A DNA stretch of 34,086 nucleotides from Macrocybe gigantea. Taxonomy: Eukaryota; Basidiomycota; Agaricomycetes; Agaricales; Callistosporiaceae. Each line of letters opens with the position of its first letter. Within the stretch, counting starts at the first letter, position 1. Positions 1-8,454 of the stretch are shown here, piece after piece. A model generated the notes under the pieces. The model worked only from the letters and a program-made list of their open reading frames with translations. It had not been told where the DNA came from and searched no databases. The position numbers and the translations under genes are program-made. Location of the stretch: NCBI GenBank assembly GCA_011319805.1, contig SJRY01000286.1:1-34086 (forward strand). The letters are read 5' to 3'.

Positions 1-1761
1 CAATCTGTCAACGCTGCGAGGAAAGAGGAATTGATGCTCGGTGCATTATCCCGTCGAGTCGCAAGGGCAGCAAGGTTCCAGGCTTCCGGAGTGGTGGCAT
101 GCCCACTTCCGAAGACTTCGAAGATGAGAACAACACAGAGGCTTCCATTCCCATGAAACCTGCCACTTCACGAAAGCGCGTCACTCTGGAAACTCTCGCC
201 GTGGCCCGACACCACAAAACAACTGTCCAACAAAGCAGCGACGACTTGTTTCTGATATCCATGTCGGCCTGGACCCTATTTTGGAGGCAAATGAAGACAT
301 TGCATCGCAAGCAGATACTTTGGTTGCAGGCACGGATGGCTTTGCAGTTACGATCAATAAACCTGGCTACATGGATGAATCCGAGGATAACGAAGATGGG
401 ATTTCGGAGGGAGATGATGTTTTGGTGGAGGAAGTGGAGATTAGCTCAGATAGCGAGGACGAGGACACCATAGACGACTCGAGCATCAACAATAGCATGA
501 TGGATTTCCTTTCCGAATCACCAGCGGTTATGAAACAAAGCAAATCGTATACCAAGGGAAAGTCGACAAATGCTGAGTCAACCAATCCAAAAGCTGGACG
601 AACGGCAAAACCAAATCCAAAGGGTCCAGCTTACAATCCTCAGACATGTCGTAAATCACTATTTCCTTCACACCATTAGTGGATCACTGATGAAGATTTT
701 TCTGACTAGCTTTTACTATCTCTGGTGTTGTGCGTCGTTCTGACGGACTCAATGCACCTGTTACTGTCCAATCTGGGATTACCCTAGATAATCTGCGTGC
801 TCTCGTTGCAGAAAAGCTTGATTGTTTTCCAAATTCAGTTGCATTGCAATATTGCCTTTCGACCGATAGCACAAAGGCAGGGCCTGTTTCCATCCAAACT
901 GAGAACGAACTTCAGTTATTCAAGGACTGCATGAGGGGCATGATTGTCCCTCCCCTCCTTGCTAATGGGAAACCTTCGAATCGTGTTATGAAGCCAGTGC
1001 TTGTCTATTTTGAAGACTCGGGGTCGAGTAATGAACCAAACAAGGCTGTGACGAATAACGGTGGCTCAAAGAAGGTAAGCATAATCCAATCCAATACTAT
1101 CTCATCCAATTGCATTCAAATTGCATCCAGAATACCTCAAATTCATCCACATGTCAAAGTATTCCAGCATTTGCGGCCGGGAATTCTGGGCTGAATCAAC
1201 GCAAGGCGCATATTATTGAACAGCTGCAAGAAAGATGGAAATGCAGCAAACATGGAAGGGATAAGGATGTATATTGTTACAGTCCAGTGGTAATGTTTGC
1301 CAAATGTTGACCATTGGCAATCTTTCATATTGGGCATTGGAAATCATAAGTTTTCTATTGCCCTCAGATATTAGCAAACTGACTTGTGAACAGATGGAAG
1401 GGAGGACAACCATTGAGGAAAAACCTGCTACGCTATATCTCACACAAGCCAGACCACCAAGTCGAGCAACTACACCAAATTCCTTCGACCAAATGGGATT
1501 TTCTGGACCTGTCATGCAGTCTGGATTGTACGGATATCCACCTGGCCCTGCCATCATGCCAATGTGGAATTATCCAGTTCATGGACCCAATGCGTTTCTC
1601 CAAGGGGGTCAACATTTCGGTGCACCAACACTAACCATCAATCCTGCATCTATATCCGGAAATTCCTCGACATCTGGCAAATCCTCGACATCTGAAGCAA
1701 CAACGAGCATGGCAAATATACCAGACATCATCACATGGTTCTCATATCTCAACCAGCATGA
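1..1761 (+). pseudogene. 5' part of interrupted host gene of unknown function
   Basis: The reading frame enters from the left edge at base 3, so the true start is outside the window. I read exons 3-650, 710-1074, 1131-1345 and 1394-1761, with introns 651-709 (GTAAAT..TAG) and 1075-1130 (GTAAGC..CAG). The stretch 1346-1393 looks like a third intron whose donor is now ATAAGT. The first exon has a C-x2-C-x8-C cluster near its start, then an acidic Ser/Asp-rich stretch. Later exons carry a globular part (about 715-1060) and a Pro/Gly/Tyr-rich linker (about 1440-1620). Frames slip by one base near 250 and near 1285, apparently single-base losses. The last exon stops at the element 1 insertion and resumes at 8268. 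From memory the layout resembles an uncharacterised multi-copy Agaricomycete family; I cannot verify this and give no function. Confidence 0.7.
1757..1761. repeat. Target-site duplication of element 1, left copy (CATGA)
   Basis: Five bases directly before the TG of the left LTR. They are identical to 8268-8272 directly after the CA of the right LTR. Confidence 0.95.
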
Positions 1762-2076
1762 TGTTAGGCTAGACGAATCTCAGAAGGACTCGGGCAGACT
1801 AAGTGCGAGAGTGGTCTTGAGATGATGGCAAAAGGAATATTAAGCCTAGCGCTACTGGTACATCTGGGAGTCCTTATATACATTACAGTACTCGAGCACG
1901 GACCATGGGCTGCGCAATGCTGTGGACTGCGGATGAGTAAGACTGGAAAGATGACTCAGGATGACTAGGGAAGTGGGTGACTCGATGGCTGCGCGCTGCG
2001 CAGCATGATGGGGGAGATAAGGGATGTGGAAAGATAAGATAAGAAAATGAATAGTCCTTTGGGCACGTCTGTAACA
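1762..2076 (-). repeat. Element 1 3' LTR (315 bases)
   Basis: On the plus strand it begins TGTTAGGCT and ends CTGTAACA, so it has TG..CA ends on either strand. It matches 7948-8267 with no substitution and four indels (AG, G, A, G missing here). It contains the same TATATAAGG box (minus strand) and the same 11-base self-primer copy (1837-1847) as the other LTR. Confidence 0.95.
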
Positions 2077-2089
2077 TCACCCTCTCTTT
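2077..2089 (-). other. Polypurine tract of element 1
   Basis: Read on the minus strand, AAAGAGAGGGTGA abuts the 3' LTR. This is the expected plus-strand primer position. It overlaps the last codons and the TGA stop of the 144-codon ORF. Confidence 0.75.
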
Positions 2090-2511
2090 AGATTCGCGTC
2101 CTCGCGAAAAACCTTAGTCCAGCTGTCCCCACCCAGTATTGGTCTCCCAGGCGGTCGCGGCACGCGGGGCCCATGTATGAATGAGCTCTTCATTATAGGC
2201 GCGAATGTGGTGGAGTGTGGTGGCGAGGAGTTTAAGTCCCGGTTTTCTGTGCGAAGCATTTCCATTGCTTCGCGAAGCGCGATACGTTCAGCTGCAGTGG
2301 GGCCGGTCCCATCAGGGGTTCTCCCGGTCCAGAGGTGCGTGCGGACGGTCATAACATAGCGCATATATGCGCCGAGTGTGATGGCGAGGGGGTCCATGTA
2401 GTCGCTAGCATTGAGAATCCTTGCCAGATTCTCGAGGTCGCTTGGGCGGTTGGGGGTAGGTGCGCGGCTGCCCTCGCTGCTGTCGATGCTGATGGGGGCG
2501 TTGGTGGTCAT
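2077..2511 (-). CDS. Extra ORF downstream of pol in element 1, unknown protein (144 aa)
   Basis: An intact ORF from ATG at 2511 to TGA ending at the LTR border. Its ATG overlaps the stop of the chromodomain ORF as ATGA (2511-2508), the arrangement used for termination-reinitiation. The product is hydrophilic and rich in Ser, Pro and Arg, with a central Leu/Ala-rich stretch (about residues 25-90). I see no signal peptide, membrane segment, cysteine motif or enzyme motif, so it does not look like an envelope protein. Most ordinary Ty3/gypsy elements have nothing here. It stayed open while neighbouring frames are broken, which weakly supports selection. The function is unknown to me. Confidence 0.6.
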   Translation of the reverse strand: MTTNAPISIDSSEGSRAPTPNRPSDLENLARILNASDYMDPLAITLGAYMRYVMTVRTHLWTGRTPDGTGPTAAERIALREAMEMLRTENRDLNSSPPHSTTFAPIMKSSFIHGPRVPRPPGRPILGGDSWTKVFREDANLKRG

Positions 2512-3158
2512 GAAGTGCGATTTTTGGTCTTCTTCCCTCTTGTCGTGATCCTTTTATCCTGGTTCGCAGTCTTCTTTAGGAAGTGGTCTAGAGCTTGCTG
2601 CGCATTCCCTAGCTCCTTCTCTTTGATCCATGTGTTCTCTTCGTGTCCGTATCCTTTCCATTTGACCAGGAATAGTGTCCCTCTCCCTTGTTTCTTCCTT
2701 TTTAGGATCTCTTCTATCTCGTACTCTTCTTCATCATTTATGATTTCAGGGGGTGGTGGTGATGGTCGCTCTTGTATCTTGAAACGGGGTCCTTTGTAAG
2801 GCGTGAGCAGTGTTTCATTGAACACGGGGTGTATCAGCTGCCATGATGCTGGGAGTTCCAGGCGATATGCCGAGGCTCCTTTCTTTTCAACCACCTTGAA
2901 CGGTCCGTATCGGAGTGCCGATAACTTCTTTGATGGTCGATTGACTGTGATATTGGTGGCTTCTAGCCATACTCTATCTCCTTTCTTGTATTCACGGGCA
3001 GGTTTTCGTCTCGCATCGTAATTGTCTTTGGCTCGTGTTTGTGCATATTGCAGCGCGGCATTTGCTTCCTTTCGTATTTGGCTCATTCTTTTGACGAAGT
3101 CTTTTGCTGCGGGGTTATTCCCTTCTGTCGTCTGCGGCTCTCCCTTCCAGGGGTGCAT
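2508..3158 (-). CDS. Integrase C-terminus with GPY/F-type module and chromodomain (element 1)
   Basis: This 216-codon segment continues the polyprotein after a one-base frame slip near 3170-3190. Upstream in the same frame lies the usual integrase tail (PFYLNYGMHPW). The segment contains DRVWLEATNI and LRYGPFKVVEKKG, the GPY/F-type module that follows the integrase core. A chromodomain follows (EYEIEEIL..FLVKWKGYGHEENTW, about residues 145-190), with aromatic residues placed for a methyl-lysine cage. In chromoviruses this domain targets integration to marked chromatin. The ATG at 3158 is probably an internal Met of pol, not a natural start. The stop overlaps the next ORF as ATGA. Confidence 0.85.
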   Translation of the reverse strand: MHPWKGEPQTTEGNNPAAKDFVKRMSQIRKEANAALQYAQTRAKDNYDARRKPAREYKKGDRVWLEATNITVNRPSKKLSALRYGPFKVVEKKGASAYRLELPASWQLIHPVFNETLLTPYKGPRFKIQERPSPPPPEIINDEEEYEIEEILKRKKQGRGTLFLVKWKGYGHEENTWIKEKELGNAQQALDHFLKKTANQDKRITTRGKKTKNRTS

Positions 3159-4507
3159 TCCATAGTTGAGGTAGAATGGTGTTCCTTCGTTCCCTGGTGT
3201 GCTTTGTCATTGTATTGGTACTCTGCAATTGCTATCCATTCTGCCCAATCGTCCTGTAGGTTGTTTGTGAAGCTTCTGAGGAAGGCTTCCGTTTCTTGGT
3301 GGGATCGCTCCGCCTGTCCATCTGTCTGTGGGTGATAGGCCGTTGATAGGTTTTGCTTTGTTCCGAGTAATTTTAGAAGTGCTGTCATGAATCGTGCTGC
3401 GAACTGGGGTCCTCGATCACTGATGATCTTTCGTGGAATTCCATGAAGCCGCCACACGTTGTCTCGGTATAGTCGTGCGAGACCTTCTGCTGTGAGTTCG
3501 GTCTTTGTGGGAACTAGGTGGATCATCTTGGTCAGGCGGTCTGTGACTGCGGCGATGGCGTTAAAGCCGTTCGAGCTGGGTAGCGGTCCTATGAGATCTA
3601 CTCCGATATCTTCCCATGGTTGTTGTGGGACTTCGTGCGGGTGCAGGGGTGCGTGTTTCTTTTGTCGGATGATTTTGTTTCGCTGACATGTTTCGCATCC
3701 ATTGACATACTTCTTGATGTCTGTCAGCATTGATGGCCACCAATAGGTGCGGCTTATGAGCTCGTGCATGCGGTATTGCCCTGGGTGTCCTCCGATGGGT
3801 GTGTCGTGGTGTTCAAACATGATGTTTTCCTTCAGTTTGTTGTCTGGAGGAACATAGATTTTTCCTCCTACGTATACGATGTGGTCATCTTCTGTGAACC
3901 AGTGTGGTTTTTCCTTCAGTCCTGTTGTTACGATCGTCTCCCTTCGTGTGCATTGTCGAATTTGTTCTATCCTTGAGGATTCGATCATCGTGATTCCTCT
4001 TGTTTGTATTGTTTCATTATTTTCTGCTTCTTCTTTCTGTGGGTGTTCGTCCTCGAACATCATAAATTCGAAGTCTCGTTCATTATTCTCTTCCAGATGT
4101 CGAATGAATGCTGCTTCTTTGATCATTTGTATGTCGTCCTTCTCTGCTAGGTTTTCTTCATATCCTGCCATTCGTGACAGGACATCCGCTTTTCCATTCG
4201 CCTTTCCTGGTACGTGTCGTAGTTCGTAGTCGTATTCCTGTAATTTCAGGTACCAGCCAATCTGTCTCGAATTGAGTCGCTGCGGCTTCCGGAAGTATGA
4301 TAGGTTCTTGTGATCCGTCAATATTTCGAACTTCTCTCGAGCTTCGAGGAGGTATTGTCTCCATGTCTTTAGTGCGACCATTATCGCAAGAAGTTCCTTG
4401 TCGTAGATTTCGTAGTTTTGTTCCGCTGGGGTCATGCATCTCGAAATGAATGCGATCGGATGCCATAGTCCTTTCTGCTGTGTGTGATAGTACCGCTCCA
4501 ATGGCAT
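3083..4507 (-). CDS. RNase H and integrase core segment of element 1 pol
   Basis: This 474-codon segment of the polyprotein is entered after a frame slip near 4500 inside RNase H. RNase H motifs: YEIYDKELLAI and ILTDHKNL. The integrase zinc domain is H..H..C-x2-C (HHDTPIGGHPGQ, then CETCQRN). The catalytic core has D in GVDLIGPLP, D in ISDRGPQF and E in GQAERSH, so the DDE triad is present. The last 30 or so codons are out of frame because of the slip near 3175. It would act inside the virus-like particle and then the nucleus. The ATG at 4507 is the first Met of the open frame, not a natural start. Confidence 0.85.
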   Translation of the reverse strand: MPLERYYHTQQKGLWHPIAFISRCMTPAEQNYEIYDKELLAIMVALKTWRQYLLEAREKFEILTDHKNLSYFRKPQRLNSRQIGWYLKLQEYDYELRHVPGKANGKADVLSRMAGYEENLAEKDDIQMIKEAAFIRHLEENNERDFEFMMFEDEHPQKEEAENNETIQTRGITMIESSRIEQIRQCTRRETIVTTGLKEKPHWFTEDDHIVYVGGKIYVPPDNKLKENIMFEHHDTPIGGHPGQYRMHELISRTYWWPSMLTDIKKYVNGCETCQRNKIIRQKKHAPLHPHEVPQQPWEDIGVDLIGPLPSSNGFNAIAAVTDRLTKMIHLVPTKTELTAEGLARLYRDNVWRLHGIPRKIISDRGPQFAARFMTALLKLLGTKQNLSTAYHPQTDGQAERSHQETEAFLRSFTNNLQDDWAEWIAIAEYQYNDKAHQGTKEHHSTSTMECTPGRESRRRQKGITPQQKTSSKE

Positions 4508-5711
4508 ATCCTGAGGCGTCCGTTTCGACTCGGAATTTTCCTTCTGTCTGTGGTAGTGCTAGAATGGGTGCTGAGGTTATATGTCGGATCAGTTCTTTGA
4601 AAGCGCCTTGTTGCTTGTCTGTCCACTGGAATGTTTTGTTTCCAGTCAACTCCGTCAGGGGTTTAGCGACCTTTGCATATCCCTTGATGAATCGTCGGTA
4701 AAAGTTCGTGAATCCCAAGAACTTTTGTAGTTCTTTCTTCGTCTTTGGGGTTGGCCAGGATTGTACGGCTGTGATCTTTTCTGGTTCCATTTCTACCTTC
4801 CCTTCTCCTACGATGTATCCTAGTACTGGGACTTTCGATGATTCCCAGACGCATTTCGGTCCTTTGATGAACAGGTCGTTCTTGTTCAGTATTTCCATGA
4901 CTTCTATGGTGTTCTTTTGGAGTTCCTCTCGTGTTCGTCCGATGATTATGATGTCGTCCATATAGATTATGCATGCTCTTCTTCGTATTTGGTCTTGGAA
5001 GAGGCTCGCCATCATTCGGCTAAAAGTGCCTGGTGCGTTGCACTGCCCAAAATACATGACTGTCGGTTCGAAGAGTCCTCTTGCTGTTAGGAAGGCTGCC
5101 TTCCATTCGTCCCCTTTCCGAATGCGCACGTTATTGTACCCCCAGATAATATCGATCTTGCTAAAGTACTTTGCTCCTTGTAGTACGTCGAGGAGCTCGC
5201 TGATGCGTGGTAGTGGAAACTTGTCCTTGACCGTATATTTGTTTATTTCCCGGTAGTCTTGGATGAGTCGCTTGCTTCCATCCTTCTTATTGCGAAAGAA
5301 GCAGGGTGCTGCGTAAGGTGATTTCGATGGGCGTATTTTTCCTGTTCGTAATCCTTCTTCGACGAAGGCATCTAGTTCCTCTAGCTCTTTCTGTGTCATC
5401 GGGTAGACCTTGCTCGGTATCGTTTTGGGTGCATCCTTTGTTAAGTTTATTTCATGGTCCCATTCTTTGTGGTCTGGTAAGCGATCAAAGTTCTTCTCCT
5501 TGAAGAGGTGTTTGAATCTGATCAGATATGGGGGTATCTGGGTTCCTGTCTTGTCGCTGGCTGTGGTTTTCGCTGGTTCAGCCACCTTCTGTATCTTGAT
5601 CGTCTGGTGGTTTATTTTGCACGTTTTGGGGCATCTGTCGAAGACAATTTCTCCTGTCCTCCATTTGATTGTTGGGTTGTGGTAGACAAGCCAGTCATGT
5701 CCTAGTAGCAT
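4158..5711 (-). CDS. Reverse transcriptase segment of element 1 pol
   Basis: A 517-codon open segment carrying the end of the protease-RT linker (LLGHDWL), then reverse transcriptase. Visible motifs are GKIRPSKSPYAAP, DYREINKYTVKDKFPLP, the first catalytic Asp in FSKIDIIWGYN, and IIYMDDIIII, whose DD pair lies near 4953-4958. The connection and the start of RNase H follow (RVETDASGYAIGAVLS). The final 70 or so residues after about 4505 are out of frame. The RT core appears complete. Some positions differ from the usual consensus (FGQCNAPGTF), possibly drift. The natural polyprotein begins upstream, so the ATG at 5711 is only the first Met in this frame. Confidence 0.85.
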   Translation of the reverse strand: MLLGHDWLVYHNPTIKWRTGEIVFDRCPKTCKINHQTIKIQKVAEPAKTTASDKTGTQIPPYLIRFKHLFKEKNFDRLPDHKEWDHEINLTKDAPKTIPSKVYPMTQKELEELDAFVEEGLRTGKIRPSKSPYAAPCFFRNKKDGSKRLIQDYREINKYTVKDKFPLPRISELLDVLQGAKYFSKIDIIWGYNNVRIRKGDEWKAAFLTARGLFEPTVMYFGQCNAPGTFSRMMASLFQDQIRRRACIIYMDDIIIIGRTREELQKNTIEVMEILNKNDLFIKGPKCVWESSKVPVLGYIVGEGKVEMEPEKITAVQSWPTPKTKKELQKFLGFTNFYRRFIKGYAKVAKPLTELTGNKTFQWTDKQQGAFKELIRHITSAPILALPQTEGKFRVETDASGYAIGAVLSHTAERTMASDRIHFEMHDPSGTKLRNLRQGTSCDNGRTKDMETIPPRSSREVRNIDGSQEPIILPEAAATQFETDWLVPEITGIRLRTTTRTRKGEWKSGCPVTNGRI

Positions 5712-6268
5712 GTCGGTTTTTCCGATATCAGTACGATGGCTTCCATATGCTCCTTGTGTCCTTTAATGTCGATGTGGACCTCCGCTACTCGGTCTGCTGT
5801 TTTCTGACGATTGGGTGATCCGTCTGCATTTATGATGGGAATTTCTTGATTCGTCGTGTCTTCAGTCCGTTTTTGCTACTATCGCGGTGTTGATGCAGGT
5901 CCTATCCGCTCCGCTATCACTTCTGGTGTTATCGTTGTGATTCCTTTTCGGTTCGTATCCTTGCTGGTACTGCGAGCTCTTTCCTCTTTGGTGGTTTGTC
6001 CCCTTGGATGGTTTTTCTTGGTGCTTCAGATCGCTTGGCAGGAATGGTGTATTTCAGAGTATGGGATGATCTACATCCGGTATCGAAGCGAGTCTGTTTC
6101 AGTTGTATGGGTCGCGATTTAGCACCTCCTAGTCGGACCCTTCGGCAAAACCCTCTTTGTCAGAGCTTTCTTCATCCTTGTCTTCTTCGTCCTCTCCTTC
6201 TTCTTTCACTTCTCTGACCCGGGATTTTCCTTTCTTCTTCTTCTTGCAGTTTCGTGCATAGTGTCCCT
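5712..6268 (-). pseudogene. Frame-broken second CCHC knuckle and protease region of element 1
   Basis: No single frame spans this stretch, but its pieces are recognisable on the minus strand. A second zinc knuckle (CFNCGLKGHYARNC, about 6290-6250) is followed by a Lys-rich then Glu/Asp-rich linker to about 6150. A retropepsin active site DSGADRTCIN lies near 5910-5880, with later protease strand sequence up to 5715. At least four frame changes occur (near 6150, 5920, 5868 and 5725). The protease would be dead if these are genuine mutations. They could also be assembly deletions (see findings). Confidence 0.65.
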
Positions 6269-7285
6269 TTAAGCCACAGTTGAAACATGTGACATTTGCT
6301 GCTCCTTTTCGTGGTTCCGGGCAGTTTCGTGAATGTGTCCTGGTTTATTGCAGTTGAAGCAGTTGTTGCTTCGTACTTTGTCGACTTCCATGGCCTGTCC
6401 TGCTCCTCGGCTTGGATTTCCGGCCTTGCGCTGATTGCTTGTGAATTCTCCTCTCATCACATTTCTGTGTTCATCGATGTTTCGTCCAATTGCTCGAACT
6501 GTCTTGATATATTCATCTCCATCTGTTGGAAGTGTGGAGATTGAGTGTACGGCTTCTGCTGTCCTTCGGTTTAAGCTCTTCTCGAGTAGGAAACGAGGGG
6601 CTGTTCCTGTCATTCCTGCTTTCCCTGCGAGGTCTACGAATTCATCCAGAAATTCGTCGATGGGTCGGTTTCCCTGTCTGATGTTGAATAGTTTGCTTCC
6701 TGCTTGTGATGGCGACATGACGTTGCTGAATCGTGTCTCTATCTCGGTTATGAAGTCGGCCCATGTGCTTTGGTTGGTAGTGGTGTCGATCTTCTTTGAT
6801 GCCCAGTGGGCTCCGGGTCCGTCGGTCATTCTAGACAGGACCGCTCCAATCTTCTGTGTATCCGTGAGGTCCCCATGTGCGGTTATGTAGAGTTTCATCT
6901 TTCTCCACCAAATATCGAAGGACGTTCGATCTCCTGTAAAGGATTTCGGGTCGGCGATGATTCCCTTGTATTCTGTCGTCATCCTTTGGGGGTTTTCTTC
7001 GTCGTTCTCTTGGTCTTGGTCTTCCTGTTCCTGGATCTGTTGTTCTTGGGTCTGCTGTGCTTGTACTTGGGCTTGCTGTTCTTGGAGCTGTTTCTGTCTT
7101 CGCTCCTCTCTCTGTTCTTTCCAGTAGTCTAGGTCGACTCCTGCGATTCTACAAGCTTGTTCAAAATCGGCCCACTCTGCGGCGGTCGGTCCGGTTGTCT
7201 TTGGTAATCCTTTTCGCTCCCTCCACCGATAGTATTCGTCCCAGTCGCTGTTGCTTACTTTCGCCACGGTGGTGCGATTCTCTCC
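6269..7285 (-). CDS. Gag (capsid and first CCHC knuckle) of element 1, truncated by frameshift
   Basis: An open frame of about 339 codons, read directly after an in-frame TAA at 7286-7288. No ATG lies near its start; the first plausible initiator is GTG at 7267. The capsid-like part includes FDIWWRKMKLYI, GAHWASKKID and the conserved retrotransposon Gag segment around DEFLDEFVDLA. A Gln/Glu-rich tract (about 7000-7090) lies near the N-terminus. It ends in a broken knuckle CFNCNKPGHI, where a one-base slip near 6340 replaces the final Cys. In the alternative frame the expected RNC and the second knuckle follow. Gag would assemble the particle and bind the element RNA. Shared frame with the upstream ORF suggests one original long Gag. 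Confidence 0.7.
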   Translation of the reverse strand, partial: GENRTTVAKVSNSDWDEYYRWRERKGLPKTTGPTAAEWADFEQACRIAGVDLDYWKEQREERRQKQLQEQQAQVQAQQTQEQQIQEQEDQDQENDEENPQRMTTEYKGIIADPKSFTGDRTSFDIWWRKMKLYITAHGDLTDTQKIGAVLSRMTDGPGAHWASKKIDTTTNQSTWADFITEIETRFSNVMSPSQAGSKLFNIRQGNRPIDEFLDEFVDLAGKAGMTGTAPRFLLEKSLNRRTAEAVHSISTLPTDGDEYIKTVRAIGRNIDEHRNVMRGEFTSNQRKAGNPSRGAGQAMEVDKVRSNNCFNCNKPGHIHETARNHEKEQQMSHVSTVA

Positions 7286-7939
7286 TTATGCAGTGCTTCG
7301 GCGGATTGGTCCTCTGAAGGGGTTCGGCGGTTTCGTTCCTGTGTGTCCTTGACTCTGGTGTCGTTCTCGTTGGTTCTGTCGTACGCTCTGTGCGTCGTGC
7401 CCTCTCTGTATCAGTATGTCTTCCTCCTGTGTTCGGCGATTATAGTTCTCGATCTGTTGTCGCCTAAAATCTCGGGCTTGTGTTCGTTCTTCTCTTGTTT
7501 TCTTGCGGATGGGTTCGTCCTCTTCTTCGGCAAGAAGATTCTGGTCTGACCACAGCTCTTCTGGGCTTATCCCGTATTCTCCTTCTAGGAAGAGTTCTGC
7601 AATGAGTTGTGCTGCTCCTTCGCTGAGGATCTCAGCGGGCTCGTCTGTGGTGGTGAAGGCAAACTCTCTCAGAAATGCTGTTCTTCGTCGTCGCTACTTG
7701 GTGTAGGCGTGCGCTCTCTCTTTCGTTTGTTTGGATTGCTAGTGTCTCTGCGGATGGCGTGGACTGTCTCTGCGAATGGCGTGGACTGCAATGTCTGGTC
7801 TACTTCTCTGAGCCAAGTGCTCTCGTCGCTCGTGCTAGTGCTCGCTGGGTCGGCGACCGCTTGTCGTCGAATGTTGATCAAGTCTTTGATAAAGCGTGAC
7901 GTGGTGTGTGTGTGAGTCTGAGCGAGTCTCGACGAGGCT
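7286..7939 (-). pseudogene. 5' proximal ORF of element 1, in frame with Gag, one frameshift
   Basis: From the primer site inward, an open frame runs 7939 to about 7670. After a one-base slip near 7680 it continues to TAA at 7286-7288, some 200 codons in all. The product is hydrophilic: a Ser/Thr-rich start, a basic stretch (NPNKRKRERTPTP), an acidic patch, then Arg/Gln/Glu-rich sequence likely to be helical (about 7330-7490). No ATG is visible in the frame. The nearest candidate is TTG at 7881, where one base change would give ATG. After the TAA the same frame enters Gag. It may be a Gag N-terminal extension or a separate leader protein. No family was recognised. Confidence 0.5.
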
Positions 7940-7945
7940 TAATAT
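7935..7945 (-). promoter_or_regulatory. Self-priming primer-binding site of element 1
   Basis: On the minus strand ATATTAAGCCT lies two bases inside the 5' LTR. It is exactly complementary to AGGCTTAATAT within each LTR (8023-8033 and 1837-1847). The LTR copy sits where transcription should begin. Tf1 of fission yeast primes reverse transcription in this way, with an 11-base transcript 5' end. No match to a tRNA 3' end was seen. Confidence 0.75.
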
Positions 7946-7947
7946 CT

Positions 7948-8267
7948 TGTTAGGCTAGACGAATCTCAGAAGGACTCGGGCAGACTAAGTGCGAGAGTGG
8001 TCTTGAGATGATGGCAAAAGGAATATTAAGCCTAGCGCTACTGGTACATCTGGGAGTCCTTATATACATTACAGTACTCGAGCACGGACCATGGGCTGCG
8101 CAATGCTGTGGACTGCGGATGAGTAAGACTGGAAAGAGATGACTCAGGATGACTAGGGAAGTGGGGTGACTCGATGGCTGCGCGCTGCGCAGCATGATGG
8201 GGGAGATAAGGGATGTGGAAAAGATAAGATAAGAAAATGAATAGTCCTTTGGGCAGCGTCTGTAACA
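7948..8267 (-). repeat. Element 1 5' LTR (320 bases)
   Basis: TG..CA-bounded repeat identical in substitutions to 1762-2076, with five extra bases in four places. For this minus-strand element it is the 5' LTR and holds the promoter. CATGA follows at 8268. Confidence 0.95.
8023..8066 (-). promoter_or_regulatory. Element 1 promoter: TATA box and predicted transcript start/self-primer
   Basis: Minus strand: TATATAAGG at 8066-8058. The self-primer AGGCTTAATAT begins 33 bases downstream at 8033. A TATA-to-start spacing of about 30 bases places the transcript 5' end on or next to the primer sequence, as self-priming requires. The transcript start is inferred, not measured. Confidence 0.65.
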
Positions 8268-8272
8268 CATGA
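8268..8272. repeat. Target-site duplication of element 1, right copy (CATGA)
   Basis: Matches 1757-1761 exactly and follows the terminal CA of the right LTR. Confidence 0.95.
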
Positions 8273-8454
8273 GGAGCACAACAAGGATAATATTGTGTTT
8301 GCACCATATGGGATGACACTCAAGGCTAATGGTTTTCTTCGCTTGTCTCAACTCATGTTTCCCTATGTTCAGCGTGAAGACCTGCAAACGTGGCTTGGCA
8401 TTGATGTCGGTACAGCAATTTTAATCATGCAATATGCGAAGGAGGATCTGGATG

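Larger units (their letters stand above)
1762..8267 (-). mobile_element. Element 1: Tf1/sushi-like chromovirus LTR retrotransposon
   Basis: A full-length Ty3/gypsy element lying on the minus strand, about 6.5 kb. It is bounded by 315- and 320-base LTRs and a perfect CATGA duplication. Order in the sense direction: LTR, 11-base self-complementary primer site, Gag-type ORFs with two CCHC knuckles, protease (DSGAD), reverse transcriptase (YMDD), RNase H, integrase (HHCC and DDE), GPY/F-type module, chromodomain, an extra 144-codon ORF, polypurine tract, LTR. The coding part is broken by about ten one- or two-base shifts and one in-frame TAA. The LTRs nevertheless show no substitution, so the insertion looks recent. 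It lies in an exon of the host gene. Placement in the Tf1/sushi group rests on self-priming plus chromodomain and is an inference. Confidence 0.93.

Noticed and set aside
3..110. Zn2Cys6 transcription-factor domain at the start of the interrupted gene
   Set aside because: Only three cysteines in a C-x2-C-x8-C arrangement are visible. The six-cysteine cluster is not there, and the start is off the window.
2077..2511. Envelope gene after pol in element 1
   Set aside because: No signal peptide, no membrane segment and no cysteine or glycosylation pattern typical of envelope proteins.
4158..4507. Programmed frameshift between RT and RNase H of element 1
   Set aside because: The slip falls in the middle of RNase H, no slippery heptamer is visible, and several other slips occur in the same element.
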